Notes: generated by a model not told the origin, from the sequence alone. A stretch of 64,000 nt of DNA from Notolepis coatsorum (GCA_963971535.1 OZ020589.1:82670860-82734859); one strand, 5' to 3'. Positions 1 through 11,779 are shown, counted from the stretch's first letter. A program made the numbers and translations.

Positions 1-1417
1 GTCCGGGAACGTCGGTGTGCCAAGGTACGATGCCATGGATGGCTGGCACATCGGTGAGCGTTGGGGGAGAGGCCTCCTGGGCGAGTCTCCCCGTGCGTGT
101 CGTCTTGGGCTGGTACTTGGTGGGTACCGAAGCCCGGGTACCCAGGTGCTGTTCCTCTGTGCTGACGGTGCGTCAAACTCACTTGTGAGTTGAGTCGGGG
201 GTTTGTAGCGCAGTGCCTCGGGGCTGACGTCTGGGCTGTACTGGGCCTCCTGGTCCAGAGTACGTTGCTGCTGGTCGGGGCTGTACTGGGCCTCCTGGTC
301 CAGAGTACGTTGCTGCTGGTCGGCTTGACATTCCTCCTCTTCCTCTTCCTCTGCTAGGTCCTGGAGTCTTCTGTTCAGTCTCTCGGCGTGGTCCGGTTCT
401 TCCCGGTTGCTGGGTCTCGTATGGACCGGCCGGGGAGGGGGTTCGGAGACGTGGACAGGATCCTCCTGTTGGCGGGGTCCCGGGTCGCTTGGTCGGGTAG
501 GGGAATGTGTCCTAGACCCTTGTCTTGATGATCTCCGGGAGCTCCGTGCGGAGAGAGGGGGTGTCGCCATGGCAATCGATTTATCCATCATCTGCGCCTG
601 CAGCCGGTCGCGCTCTGCCTCGCGCTGGGCATGGGCGGCGTCGCGCACTGCTTCGCGCTGGGCATTGGCGGCATCGCGCTGCGCATTGGCGGCGGCGTGC
701 TGCGCCTCGGCGCGGCTTCTTTCAATGTTCTCTTCCGTCTGAAGGCGTCTGGTCTCCAGTCTTATGCGGTCGTCTTCGCTCCTTTGTTGCGCCTGGAAGC
801 GCTCTCGCTCGGTTGCAGAGGGCTTGCGCTTGGAGTTGCGCGTGAAGGCGCTCTCGTTGGTCTGCAGCTTGTTCGCGCTCGCTCGTCTGTTGCGCTTGGA
901 GTCGATCACGTTCGGTGGAGGCTGCCAGGGTGGCGATGAATGCCTGCGCCAGCATCTTGTCCGCTTCGCTGGGGGAAGACACCGACGGAGGTGATCGGCT
1001 TCTGGCAGTGCTCGTTGGAGATCTGTTCTCTGGGCGCGCCTCGAGGTCCGTCTCCTGGGCGCGCTTCTCTTCTGGTAGTGGGTCGGGTTCTGTCCCTGGA
1101 GCGCTTTCTTTATCCTGGAGCTCTCCGGGGACCGTCCCGTGGTCGTTGTCTGGGGGTGTAGTCATGTCATGTCCCCCCTGGTCCCCCCCGTGGGCTTGGT
1201 CAGTTTCGTTAGAACCCACTGGGGTCTCTACTGGCAGGGTCGTCTGGTCATTAGGGTTTGGCATACTTTTACTATCCGCTTTTTCCGCGTTTAACGTCTG
1301 TATAAAGCTAGGTAGTAGACTGGCAGCGTAGTCCTCTAGGTAATGAGGTGGCTGCCGTCTGCGCTGCGGGCGATCTAGCTTAGGAGAACCGTTTGTGGAG
1401 TGTTCATCATTGGCCAT
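1..1417 (-). pseudogene. BEL/Pao gag polyprotein N-terminal part, frameshifted
   Basis: The frame opens at ATG 1417 (MANDEHSTNG) and runs 231 codons to a stop at 722, with RRQPPHYLEDY near residue 20. This is followed by a proline- and acid-rich linker and a QR-rich helical stretch. A different frame then continues the same style of coding from about 850 down to 560, with repeated AQRDAAN/AQREAVRD-type heptads that look like a coiled coil, and on to a Glu/Gln-rich part near 330-370. The single gag has therefore suffered at least one frameshift. No protease or RT is reached before the edge. Plus-strand ORFs here are antisense shadows of this GC-rich repetitive coding. Confidence 0.65.
235..324. 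repeat. Two-copy 45-bp tandem repeat inside gag
   Basis: The segment beginning gctgtactgggcctcctgg at 235 is repeated exactly 45 bp later at 280. In the minus gag frame it encodes the 15-residue unit DQQQRTLDQEAQYSP twice. It preserves frame, as expected for a tolerated duplication in a Gln-rich gag region. Confidence 0.85.
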
Positions 1418-1456
1418 GTCAATATTAATATTATATTAATATTACGCTAGTTACCC

Positions 1457-1473
1457 TCCGGCTCGAAGGACCA
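1457..1473 (-). promoter_or_regulatory. tRNA-Tyr primer-binding site of the BEL element
   Basis: On the minus strand, two bases after the LTR end, the sequence is TGGTCCTTCGAGCCGGA. This is the complement of the 3' end of vertebrate tRNA-Tyr(GTA), including CCA, over 17 bases. Minus-strand cDNA of the element would be primed here. Adjacency to the LTR fixes both the LTR boundary and the direction of the element. Confidence 0.85.
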
Positions 1474-1475
1474 AT

Positions 1476-2803
1476 TGTAACTGAGGGGTACAATTCCCTG
1501 ACTGTATTAATAAGTATGGTATCATTAAACCACTACTGTCTTATGTACATTACTACTGGCCATACAGTACACAGGTATATGTGATGAACACCTCCACAAT
1601 GACACGGTTCCACAACAAATATGGGTTAGAATAATATTTATTAGCAGCACGAAGATTATCTTACATTACTTGAGAATTAGAGTCGCGCTTGTAAGGCGAA
1701 GAATATGCATGAATAGGTCAAGAGCGTAAGTCCATTAGAATATTACGCAGGAGATAATGAATACCACCTGTATCATAGGAATTATATCTATGGTACACTA
1801 GTAGGGCAGCGGGAGATACTAGTAGGGTCCCTCCGGTTGTAGGCCAGCAGGGGAGAGGATTTGTCGGTAACGAAAGTCTGGGTCAACGAGGAATAAGGAG
1901 ACTCCAGGTACAGGAGACAGTGCAATAATCTCTTGATCCGCAGACGAACAACAGCTATTCTCCGGTATGCAGTGCAGCATGGAGGAAAGCTAGCCAGCCT
2001 CAGGCGTCCTAGAGGCGGGCTCGACGATGCTCCTCACAGGGTAAATCCCACACAGTTGTGGGTGTAGACGATTCTCCGCTCCATCAGATACAGGACCAAA
2101 GCAAATATAATCCAGCCGAAAAGGGCTCTGTAGTCGTCGGGTAGGTTATCCAGTGTACATATCCACATGGTCCTCGTCTAGGGCTCCTCGGATGACGGCA
2201 CCAGGTTAAGCCGCCCAGCCTGGATAAGCACACTAGCTAGGTACGAGGAAGCGTTGGTAATGCTGGTCACTGTAGAACGGTAGCCGCACGATACACTATA
2301 CATAAATAGACTATTACTGAATAATAGAATAGGTCGAACTCGACGGTACAGCGTTAAACTCTGACACTTCAGCTATCAATTCGCACGCGGTCTCAAGGCT
2401 CTATTTCGGGGCAAAACGGGCCCACTTCACAGCACGTTGTATCGTGGTGTGAGGCTTCAACTTATTGGGTAACATACTGCTGTATTCACCTGCGCCGTAT
2501 TTATACGTTAGGTGAACAATCTAGTACCAGCCTCATTTCTGTCTCGTATTCTTGCGCAGAACCGGGCATGTCCAGGCATGTCTCAGCGGTGACTTTGAAC
2601 TAGACATTGGGGGGTATGGCCGTGGCGCCTAGGGGATCGCTGTCCAATAGGAGAACGAAATATTATGGTCTGTACTAGGTAAAGGGATATTCCGTGTATA
2701 TGTACAAAGAATATACAAGGGATATCAGACGATATACAAATACTATACAATATATCTCAAGTAATAAATATATATATTCGGTTTAATCTGACCCTTTGTA
2801 ACA
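1476..2803 (-). repeat. BEL/Pao 5' LTR (about 1.33 kb)
   Basis: The plus strand runs from TGTAACTGAGGGG to CCTTTGTAACA, giving TG...CA ends. Close relatives are at 52496-53833 (solo LTR with 5-bp target duplication) and 60621-62047. The end next to flank 2804 begins caaccc; a target duplication cannot be checked because the other LTR is outside the window. Confidence 0.85.
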
Positions 2804-5596
2804 CAACCCATTATCACCTACAGAAAATACTGCAACTCCCTCCTCACTGGTATCACCTCCCGCTCCCTCCATAAACTGCAAATGGTCCAAAATTTAGCCG
2901 CCCGCCTCCTCACTAACACCCGGTCCCGTGAACACATCACTCCTGTCCTCCACTCCCTCCACTGGCTCCCGATCAAACACCGCATTAACTTTAAAACACT
3001 ACTCCTCACCTTCAAAGCCCTCCACAGCCTGGCCCCCCCCTACCTGACTGATCTCCTTCTCCCCTACCGCCCCACCCGTTCCCTCCGGTCCTCCTCCACT
3101 GCCTCCCTCACTGTCCCGACATCCAAGCTTAAAAACTTCGGAGATCGGGCCTTCTCTCGCACTGCACCCCGACTCTGGAACTCCCTCCCCCAGTCCATCA
3201 GAGACTCCCCTACACTCTCCACCTTCAAAGCTCGCCTCAAAACCCACCTGTTCTCCCTTGCCTTCAACCCCCCCCCACCCCTAAACCCCCCCCTCCCCTC
3301 CAACCTGACTGATATCTGTCTCCAGTCTTTTTTTTGTGCTATCAGGCTGTCTCCCCTGTTCCCCCCATGGTCTCATGTTCCTTTTGTTTTTGTTTCTTTG
3401 TTGTTTTTGTTTTTGTTTCTTTGCTTTCGTTTCTTTGTTTGTACCCCTGCTCCCGACTACTGTCAGCGACTTCGGGTTATTGAGAAGCACTATATAAATT
3501 AAATTAATTATTATTATTATTATTATTATTAAAATGGCAAAAACACTCTACAGAGGAACGCCGTTTTTCATAATGAGAGAATACACAATTCTCGATTAGT
3601 ATCGGCCACAGGCCTTGCTAAGCACACACAACAAGTGACCAAACAATCTTTTCCATAGGAAAATATAGTTTCTCAAGCGGTTTCAGCACAACCTCAGCAA
3701 CCAAGCTAAGGGTTACATCGTATCCCTACAACACAGTGATACAATACATAGTAACCAACATGTCTGATAGGAGGGGAGGAAGCCCAGGGAACCGGGGGGA
3801 AAACACCCCTCCCACTTTACCCTTAATATGGCCAATTGAACAGGTAAACCTGTTTAATATGTGAACACACTGTTCATTGTCATTACAGGCTGAGAAAAGA
3901 ATTCATTCTTCACGCATATGTCACTAAGTATAGCTTTATAGGTTAGTTTAACCCCCTTAGTTGTGAGTACACGGTAGATGAACACACATGATGTTGCTCA
4001 ACACAACAAACCAGATCATTTTCACATCTGTAATAAACAACCTGATTTGCATGGAGAAGCTAATACCAGTGACAAGACAATTCACACATAACTCGCGTCG
4101 TATCCTAAATGTAGTGCAGCAACACACGTTTTGGAAAACATCGTTATTTACAAAACATTTAGAAGGGAAAGAAATAAGAAGTGTTCAAGGTCTGGTCAAG
4201 ACCTTGCCTACCGGGAGCGCAGATCAAGCGAATTGCAGTCTCTAACATGGCACCGAAGTAAACACAGCCTCCTGTGTTTGACGACACGGGCAGCTCGCTG
4301 CTCCAACCCGCCGCTACGGTGCTACTTGTTGACGCAGTCCTCGCCGGCCTGGCTCAGGGCAGGTTCGACGAACATCCTCTGTCAAAGATGACGTCGTAGT
4401 CAAGAGTGTTTAAAACATGTTATAGTCACAGCACGTTCAACAGTGTAGCATTAAGCTAACGGCCACTCTCGGCCGATAGCAACAAGCTAACGTTTCCTAG
4501 CCTAGCCTAGGTAGGCCACCTAGTGACACAACAGACTAACGCCGCAGCTAACAGCTGACTGGCTAACAGTAGGCCACCACTAGCACGCAAGCTAAGCAGC
4601 TATCACCTGAATTTGTACACAATGATATAACAAACCACACTCAGACAGGCCGCCGTTCTGAAACCCTCCTCACTGTTTAAGAGAGAAGAGAAACGAGATG
4701 TTAACACAGTTTTACAACGGTGATTTTACCAACATCCGACGGAGCCAGCACAAGTCCCATCTGGGCTGTAGCTGACTTGAACACGGATCTTCCGATAACG
4801 AACATCCATGCCCATATTTCCTTGTGAGGGTATACTCTCATTTGTATATAAAAGACGGGGCCTACACGGTGACAGAGAAACATCCACTCGTCCAGAAAAC
4901 ACAGGGATCACCAGTGTTACTGGTCGTGGCCCACTAGTTAACTATAATGGGCTTCAGACCAAGGTCCTCCGCCGTCGCCTAAAGGCTGAACAAAGGACCC
5001 TAATCTGGGGCCGGTTTTCGTAAACATTGTCAGCTAGCCCCCATAGCACTAACAGACAAGTGGAGCTCGCAAGCAAAACATTACTCACCAACCTGGAACC
5101 CACCGCTTCTCACAACAGCGGCGCGTCCTACAGTCCAGCTGTGTCGCTGGAAGGTTTTACCGCAACCAGCCACAGCAAGGAGAACTGCAGTTGAGAGGCA
5201 TGTAGCGGCATAAACTCCCAATACGAAACCCGACGGAGGTGTAGAATGATCATCATCTTCCAGACACTCCAGTACGAAGACAATATCGCCGTATTTTCTC
5301 GAATATAGTGAGAGAGAAAATAAAGATATGATGTCAACGTATCTCTTGTTTTCCAACTCTTCTCCTACTATCACATCACGTCAAGTGGGGATCTACCGAG
5401 GCACGCCTTGTGGTGAAAGCGAGAAAAAGGAGGCGAGGGGGTGGCCCCACCCCTGCTTATATGGGAAGCTAATAGGGGTGTGGTCAGACAAATATTGGGA
5501 TATAAAGGTACATTGTGGTCTTTTATTCAGTGCGCGTGCACGTGCGAGGACAGTGCATGAGTGACGCCGAGCGGAGCCACTATGATACAGAACTGT
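2804..5596 (+). mobile_element. Repeat R, copy A (right-hand part)
   Basis: After removing the L2 insertion, this segment is collinear with 45765-47471 plus 51058-51441, that is with R copy B once its LTR insertion is removed. The right end (5400-5596) matches the right terminal inverted repeat of copy B and ends gatacagaac. The copy is cut on the left by the BEL insertion at 2803/2804. I see no convincing protein in it. The class of R is not assigned (see copy B). Confidence 0.7.
2818..3530 (+). mobile_element. L2-type LINE, 3' end (truncated)
   Basis: A reading frame contains the C-terminal part of an L2-like reverse transcriptase polyprotein: YCNSLLTG near 2824, MVQNLAARLL at 2882, HWLPIKHRI and LKTHLFSLAF. 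It is followed by a short 3' UTR ending gcactatataaatt and an ATT repeat, which is the usual L2 tail. It is inserted in R copy A: copy B has the uninterrupted sequence at about 45785-45800. No RT catalytic motifs remain, so it is 5'-truncated. Confidence 0.85.
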
Positions 5597-6260
5597 AGGT
5601 CAAACTCCCCAAACAAACAAGCACACCATTGATTTAATTGCCATATAAATCACATACAAAGATCTAACTATTACTCCTCTCTGAACATGAATATAAAACA
5701 AGAAGGTGATCTATTAACTGTGTAAACTGAGTAGTTAGTATCAAATGAAATAAGATGGAACAGCTCCATGCATTCATTGAATAAACAACTATTTGCTCAT
5801 TACCAGTATGGTATTGTTTAAATTGTACAGATTTTTTCACATATTTGTCAGGGAATTCCAACAATTCTGAACCTGAATGTACCAGTTAATTGTAATCATC
5901 TCTCTCTCCTTATGTCTAGTCAAGCCAGGTTGTGGAGGAGAGAGACAGGGATGAACAGGCTATAGACTACTTTGCCCATCCTGAGCCTGCTATGATGCAG
6001 GTGTTTTTACATCACCACCCAAAACAAGATTCAGCCAAGAGCGAGAGGGTACACTGGTCCACTTGCACTAGTACACTTGTCCATGGCACTTACTACCCAG
6101 CTTTGTAGTGGTTTGGGGGAATAGTACAGTAGGTACGCATATTTAAGGGGACCGCAAGGATGGTGTACTGGTGGGTGGTGTCCGACTGATTATGGTGGGC
6201 CGGTCTGGGCCAAAAATGCCAGGACCGATTTTTGGTCCCAGTCCAGCCCTGACTGTGGAC
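5597..6260. other. Spacer between R copy A and the TTAA nest; hAT-like end at 6180-6252
   Basis: Mostly AT-rich sequence without a gene that I recognise. Near 6180-6252 the minus strand reads CAGGGCTGGACTGGGACC and continues with a style typical of short hAT-derived repeats. Its other end was not found. An exon-like open frame at 5920-6108 is listed separately. Confidence 0.4.
5920..6108 (+). other. Exon-like open frame of unknown origin
   Basis: A pyrimidine-rich tract ending in tatgtctag (a good splice acceptor) precedes a 62-codon open frame to TAG at 6106-6108. It contains EERDRDEQAIDYFAHPEP and VFLHHHPKQDSAKSERV. The composition is protein-like, and HPKQ resembles the segment before TTF-type zinc fingers in fish repeat-derived genes, but I cannot name it. 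It lies outside the TTAA nest, so it is probably not part of the C48 protease pseudogene downstream. It could be a terminal exon or a relic of another element. Confidence 0.3.
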
Positions 6261-6384
6261 TGCGGTCAAGCCAGCCTGCAATTCGGAAATCACAGTCAAG
6301 TGGTCCACACGTTTATTTTTGTTTGCGCATACACTTGCCTTATTATGGTAAAAAGGTTTTTAGTTCATGCTAACGTTACCTTAA

Positions 6385-7305
6385 CACTTACAGAGCCGGC
6401 CGTGTTTTCCTTTTTACCCCCTTGAATGCCCAGCAACCACTTCAATGTTAACGTTAATATCGCCTAATCTATGTTTTAAATTATGGCTATGTGTCTAATC
6501 TGCCCGTCGCATTATCAATGACCCATTTCCAGTCAACATTGTCGAAGCGGATTGTTTTTTTATCGGTTCATTTCCGTTTTATAGCATTTTGAAAAGCCCT
6601 CGTTTTCAAGAAGGAAAAAAAAGAATCCCTGATAAACGCTGATGCACTGTAATATTCTAGAACGTTATCATTGTTCGGCCTATTTATGAATAGTTTTCAA
6701 ATAAACGCTAGATTATCGATAGTATATGTGCATGTATGCACGCTGGTGCCGCAAGCTGTAAATCGATTATCTTATTTCCTGATCACTCGCACAGTCAAAA
6801 CAGCCATATCACATATAGGGGGAAAGCTTATATCTCCGTGAAAAAAGGTCTGATTATCCTAAGACTGGTAAAATAGATTCCTTACCTGAAATCAGATGGT
6901 ATCCAAATGGATTATTCCAATTCCTGATCGACCATTACAAAAATCAATCCTTTTATTGATCCCACGCGTATACTGTAAAACAGCGTATACACACTGTGCT
7001 GAGGGTCCAGCATGAAGCTGATCGGCCCCGGTTACATGCGTGAGAAGTAAAATGTGGAGTCCCCACGCATTTTCATTGAGTCCAATCCAAAAGGGTGAAT
7101 TACCATCTGGGAGACGATAGGGGGCGCTTTTTTCACATCTGAGTGCCTGGGGTGGCTGATTTACCAACGATAGACTCGGTTGATGAAATATGAATTCAGA
7201 TCGCTAATAAAAATTTAAAAAACGTGAAAAAACGAATATTCTCGTTATGGGCATTCAACCCGCAGGGGGTAAACCCGAAATATCTCGGGTTGGGCATTCA
7301 AAGTG
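6385..7305. mobile_element. TTAA-flanked MITE-like element M1 (921 bp)
   Basis: Flanked by TTAA at 6381-6384 and 7306-7309. The right arm of M0 near 22797-22810 shows the uninterrupted site, so the insertion is confirmed by an empty copy. The ends are inverted: CACTT at both ends, and ACCCCCT followed by GAATGCCC inward from each end. No coding sequence is recognised. The segment at 7060-7140 is related to 59200-59290. TTAA duplication points to a piggyBac- or Kolobok-type transposase acting in trans. Confidence 0.75.
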
Positions 7306-7323
7306 TTAAGCCAGTTGCCTTAA

Positions 7324-8508
7324 TGCCTTCATGTGTACAGACAGTTGCCATCCTGTTTCCCCTTCACGTGTTATCAGTGAAGTTCCTTTGTATCTCATAC
7401 GATTTAGCAAGAGATGTTATGTTCAGTTACAATATTTCATATCGTATACACAACGAGTGTGACATGAAGCGCTACATTCAGAAAGGGAAAGGATGTTCTG
7501 ATGTGGCATTTCAACATAAAAGCCCTCGAAAATTTTATATAAATGTACCTTAAATTTCAGATTATAATTAAAAGGAAACCACGGACCACCCATAGTTCAA
7601 GCCCAATTCCACTTCAGAGTTGTAATGGAACACCTCAGAGTGTCACCCAGAAACGTTCAGTACATTCTGATGTGGCATTTCAAAACAAAAGCCCTCTAAA
7701 ATGTCATACTTTCAGGTTATAATTTAAAGGAAACCACCCAGTTCAAGACCAATTCCACTTCAGAGTCGTAGCAGAACACATCAGAGTGTCACCCAGAAAC
7801 GTTCAGTACATTCTGATGTGGCATTTCAAAACAAAAGCCCTCTAAAATGTCATAAACTAGCAATCTTTCCTCAACTTTCAGATTATAATTTAAAGGAAAC
7901 CACCCATAGTTCAAGCCCAATTCCACTTCAGAGTCATAGCAGAACACATCAGAGTGTCACCCAGAAACGGTCAGTACATTCTGATGTGGCATTTCAAAAC
8001 AAAAGCCCTCTAAAATTTCATAAACTAGCTACCTTTCCTCAATTTTCAGATTATAATTTAAAGGAAACCACCCATAGTCCAAGACCAATTCCACTTCAGA
8101 GTGGGAGAGAGGCTGAGCAGCTGGTAGTCTGGGGCACTCACAACAATTTGGAGCTGAACACCCTCACGACAGTGAAGATGACAGTGGACTTCAGGATGAA
8201 CCCCTCAGCATAGTCCTCCCTTCACCACACTCAACCATTACTGTTGGTCCTTCAACTGTGTAACAGTCATACGTTCAGTCACTGTTTGTAAAGTTGATAT
8301 AGTTATATCTACTATTATGTCCTGCCGTATGTTTAAATTATGTTTTTTCCCCCACACAATTCCCTGATATAGGTAATTGAAGGCCCGTTTCACGTTACTG
8401 CAAATATGCTACAGATGGGGAATACCATATACATTCTGAATCACTACACAGCAGGTGTGATTCTGTGATTCTGCCCGGGCACAGTTTGAGAGAGGTAATC
8501 TGAGTGCC
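7324..8508 (+). repeat. Left terminal inverted repeat of M2
   Basis: Inverted copy of the right arm (15280-17673 minus its two insertions). Positions about 7565-8095 hold subterminal tandem units of about 160 bp, each containing agtgtcacccagaaacg, ttctgatgtggcatttcaaa and attataatttaaaggaaacc. Positions 8100-8285 carry a LINE-like relic encoding NTLTTVKMTVDFRMNP, partly shared by the other arm. The innermost shared motif is gcccgggcacagtttgagag near 8473-8492. Confidence 0.8.
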
Positions 8509-8519
8509 AGGACTATAGT

Positions 8520-8931
8520 ATGGAGATGCAATTTGAGTGTGTGTGCGTGCCAGAGCCGGCCATAACCATCTGGGGGCCCGTTTAAAGAGCAATTATAAGA
8601 ATAAGAAAAAAAATTCCAATACGTGACATTTGTTGACGGGGGGGGGGGGGGGGGGGTCTCGGCAGAATTGTGGCGGGGGCCTTGCAAGGGCGGGACCCGT
8701 TTCAGGTTGAAATGGGTGAAACATACCAAAGGCTGTCTATGGTGTGCACGTGTGGGTGAAGAGGGCTATATTACTGGTGGTATGTCTTACCTATGAAATG
8801 GAAGTAAGAATTGATTGAAACTGATTTGTCACTCTTCATGCAGAATAATTTGAAAAATTTGCATAATTTCATGACTTATTACGAGAAACGATGGTTCACA
8901 CTGCAAATATGATATTTATATTATTTCACAG
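8520..8931. other. Spacer in M2 with hAT-like fragment and poly-G tract
   Basis: At 8552 the sequence cagagccggccataacc followed by a ggggcccg run resembles the end of short hAT repeats. The matching opposite end is not clear. A run of about 20 G occurs at 8639-8658. No coding segment is visible; upstream exons of the protease gene, if they ever existed, are missing here. Confidence 0.35.
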
Positions 8932-9429
8932 GTGGACTTTGACAATTACCGGGCCATTGTTTCCTTTGTGAACGTTGACAAAAACCACTGGAAACTTTTG
9001 GTTAGTAGGTGAATTATTCCAGTATACTCTGAATGTCTGGAATTGTTTTAACATTCTATGGGTAATCAATTTATTTTTTATTTGTATGATTTTTTTCAGT
9101 ACATAAATGTAGTTAACCACACTGTATTTCTGGTGGATCCTGCAAAAAGTTCCACAGAGGACGCTGATTCCAAGCCCAAAGAATCAGGTATTTATTAATT
9201 TCATCAATAAGCATTAAATCATTCAGGTCTGTGGCTATTTGGTTTACTGCATGTGCAGTTGTACATCACTGAAGACCTTTTATTCCTGCTCTGCCAATGA
9301 GGGCCCCACCTAGTATGTCCAGAGGCTGTTAGGGTGGGGGACAAGGCATTAGCTCCTCTGTCGGGCACAAAAACATGTCTCCTTTATTCCCAGATGGGGA
9401 TAATATACATACAGTGAGTAGCCCTTTCA

Positions 9430-10400
9430 CCAGATGACTATTATTAGTCCCATCAACAATCTCCGGCAATGCATTGAAGAGAAATAGCTGGATGAGTCAC
9501 AATTGTCTCCAGCTAAACAAAGACAAAACTGAGATAATTGTCTTTGGTACACATGACAAAAGATCAAAAGTCAGTGCCCACATGATTCTCTCTCTTCAGA
9601 CAAAACAACTGGTCAGAAATCTTCTAGACTCTGATCTAAACTTCAACAGCCACATAAACTCAATAACTAAATCAGCCTACTACCACCTGAAAAACATAGT
9701 AAGAATAAGAGGTTTCATGGATAAACAAGACATTGAAAAGCTCATCCATGCATTTATTTCGAGTAGGCTTGATTACTGTAATGGTCTACTGACGGGCCTA
9801 TCTAAAGGGGCTGTTCGCAAATTACAGCTCGTCCAAAATGCTGCTGCCAGAGTCTGAACAAAAACTAAACATTTGGAACACATTACACCGATTCTCAGAT
9901 CTTTGCATTGGCTACCGTCTGTCAGAATTTAATTTAAAGTACTCCTAATTGTCTATAAATCACTAAATGGGCTTGGTCCAAAATACATTCTCTCACCTTA
10001 TGTTCCAGCTAGACCCCTAAGGTCAGCTGCGGCCAGATTATTAAACACCAAGAGTGAAAACTAAACACGGTGAAGCAGCTTCTAGTCACTCTGTCGCGTG
10101 CATTTTGGAATAAACTCCCTAAAGAACCAACAGGACCAAACTCTAAATATATTTAAAAATAGGCGTATGTTCTGCAATTTCTATGATTACACACCAGCAC
10201 TTTGATTTATGCTATTGTTCAAATATTCCTACTCTTATCTATTCTTACTATTTTATCTTTCTTACATTTATTTATATATATCTTATTTTATAATATATAT
10301 ATATATATTTGTATGCATATTCTTATTCTCCTTATTCTGTGAAGCACTTTGAATTGCCATTGCTGTATGAATTGTGCTATATAAATAAACTTGCCTTGCA
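9430..10400 (+). mobile_element. L2-type LINE 3' end in the protease intron
   Basis: An open frame at 9474-9857 encodes LQLNKDKTEIIVFG, SRLDYCNGLLTG and LQLVQNAAARV, typical of the C-terminal half of L2-like RT proteins. It continues past a stop as HITPILRSLHWLPSV. The 3' UTR ends gaattgtgctatataaataa. It is older and more decayed than the surrounding array and interrupts the intron between exons B and C. Confidence 0.8.
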
Positions 10401-11144
10401 TTTTAAATATCAATCATAATGTAATATTAGTATGAACATGTTTTGGATCTAGTTAAAATTTCAATCATATGTAGCAAACAATCTCTGCTTTGTTCCTAAT
10501 TTAAATTACTTCCATCACATACAGTCAGTACCTGAAAATGAGGAGAATGTGTCATGGCAAAATGGAGTGAGTGGACATAAAATGGAAAGGAGGAGTTCTG
10601 ACTCATCCAACTCAGCGGGATAGCGATAGCTGTGGGGTCATTGTCATCATGGTAAGTGCTTTCAAATTTAATTTAATACCTAAAAGTATAAATGTTATTC
10701 TCGAGTGGGTTAGCTCACATTTCTCTTCTGTAAATGAAGTCCATGTCTTCGTTAAATTGTTTGATCTGTGCAATTATATAGTAATCAGATACAAGAATAG
10801 TTGTAAATGAGTGAATAAGAGTTACTTTGGTTAATGTTGTTATGCCTTAGAACAGCTCACTGCAAGAGTCAGGCACATATGATGATTTGAATATTTGTGT
10901 ATATTTAGATGGCAAGGGCCGTGATGAAGGCCTTTCCAGTTGTTCCCGTCATCAGTTTTGGGACATCCAGACAGACTATGGCAAATGAGAGAAAAAAACT
11001 GGCTCTCCAGATACTGAAAGCATCAGGTTTGTAAGAATAGTGTTTGTCTGTGGTGTGTACGAATACTAACATAAATGCAGCTTTGGACCCAACACACAAG
11101 GCAGCAGACAGGTATACAGTATAAAGGTAAAGTTGTAGAAGGGA

Positions 11145-11380
11145 AGGGGTGCTCCGATAGCCCAGCGGTCTAAACTGCTGTTCTTGTAATCCACTGGGCT
11201 GGGAGGTTCGTGTCCCAGCCACGCCATATCCGACCACGGCCGGAGCGTCCGCGGGGTGAGGCATTCATTAGGTCACCCTCACCCAGGGGATAGTGGGAGT
11301 CAGGTCGGATAGACTTTGTGATCTCGTTGCTCTCCAAAGACCCCTCTAGCCTGTCCGGGCGCCTGCAGCCAAGCAAACAG
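11145..11380 (+). mobile_element. tRNA-Thr-derived SINE-like sequence, array unit 1
   Basis: Positions 11151-11225 read like a degenerate tRNA-Thr(TGT): GCTCCGATAGCCCAGCGG at the acceptor/D-arm (A box), cttgtaa in the anticodon loop, and GGTTCGTGTCCC as the B box. A tRNA-unrelated body follows to about 11380. No clear target duplication or tail was found. Not a functional tRNA gene, because the acceptor stem does not pair. Identical copies lie in the other three units. Confidence 0.65.
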
Positions 11381-11396
11381 AAAGTATACTCACTAC

Positions 11397-11779
11397 TAGG
11401 GATGGGTACCTTTCACATTTGAACCGATACCGGTACCTGTGAATCGATACCGGTACCCAATGGTACCTTTTTTCGGTACTTTAGTCTCAAGAAATTTAAT
11501 TTACCTACCTCAGTCGTAAAAAAATAAATCCAAACTTCAAATAACTACAATTTCGACAGTTTTCGGCTTGTCATTGCTCCGACTGCTTTGTTGTTGAATC
11601 AAGTCAAATCCTAGGTAAGCATATATTTTGCGTGTGAACGTTGACATGAAAAGAAAAAAGTTAAAAAAAAATTTTTTTTTTTTTTTTTTTTTTTGGTATC
11701 TCACTTGATTCTATACTCGGTAGTACCGACGTGTTTCGGTTCGGTACCTCAAAAGTACCGAATTCGGTACACATCCCTA
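11397..11779. mobile_element. hAT-type MITE, array unit 1 (383 bp)
   Basis: Ends TAGGGATGGGTACC and, inverted, GGTACACATCCCTA. An 8-bp target duplication CTCACTAC lies at 11389-11396 and 11780-11787. The body has many ggtacc/cgatacc motifs and a long A/T run. No coding capacity. Eight-base duplications and these ends fit hAT. Confidence 0.85.

Larger units (their letters stand above)
1..2803 (-). mobile_element. BEL/Pao LTR retrotransposon, 5' part (5' LTR, primer site, gag start)
   Basis: A minus-strand retrotransposon enters from the left edge. Reading from high to low coordinates there is an LTR (2803-1476), a primer-binding site next to it, and a gag-like reading frame starting at 1417. 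The LTR begins TGTTACAAAGG and ends CAGTTACA on the minus strand. Near relatives of this LTR occur at 52496-53833 and 60621-62047, and the last is attached to a BEL/Pao pol. That link, plus the gag start motif RRQPPHYLEDY, supports BEL/Pao. The rest of the element lies outside the window. Confidence 0.85.

Noticed and set aside
407-1331. Several plus-strand ORFs of 70-140 codons
   Set aside because: They are antisense to the GC-rich repetitive BEL gag frame, have low-complexity Arg/Ser/Ala composition and no motifs.
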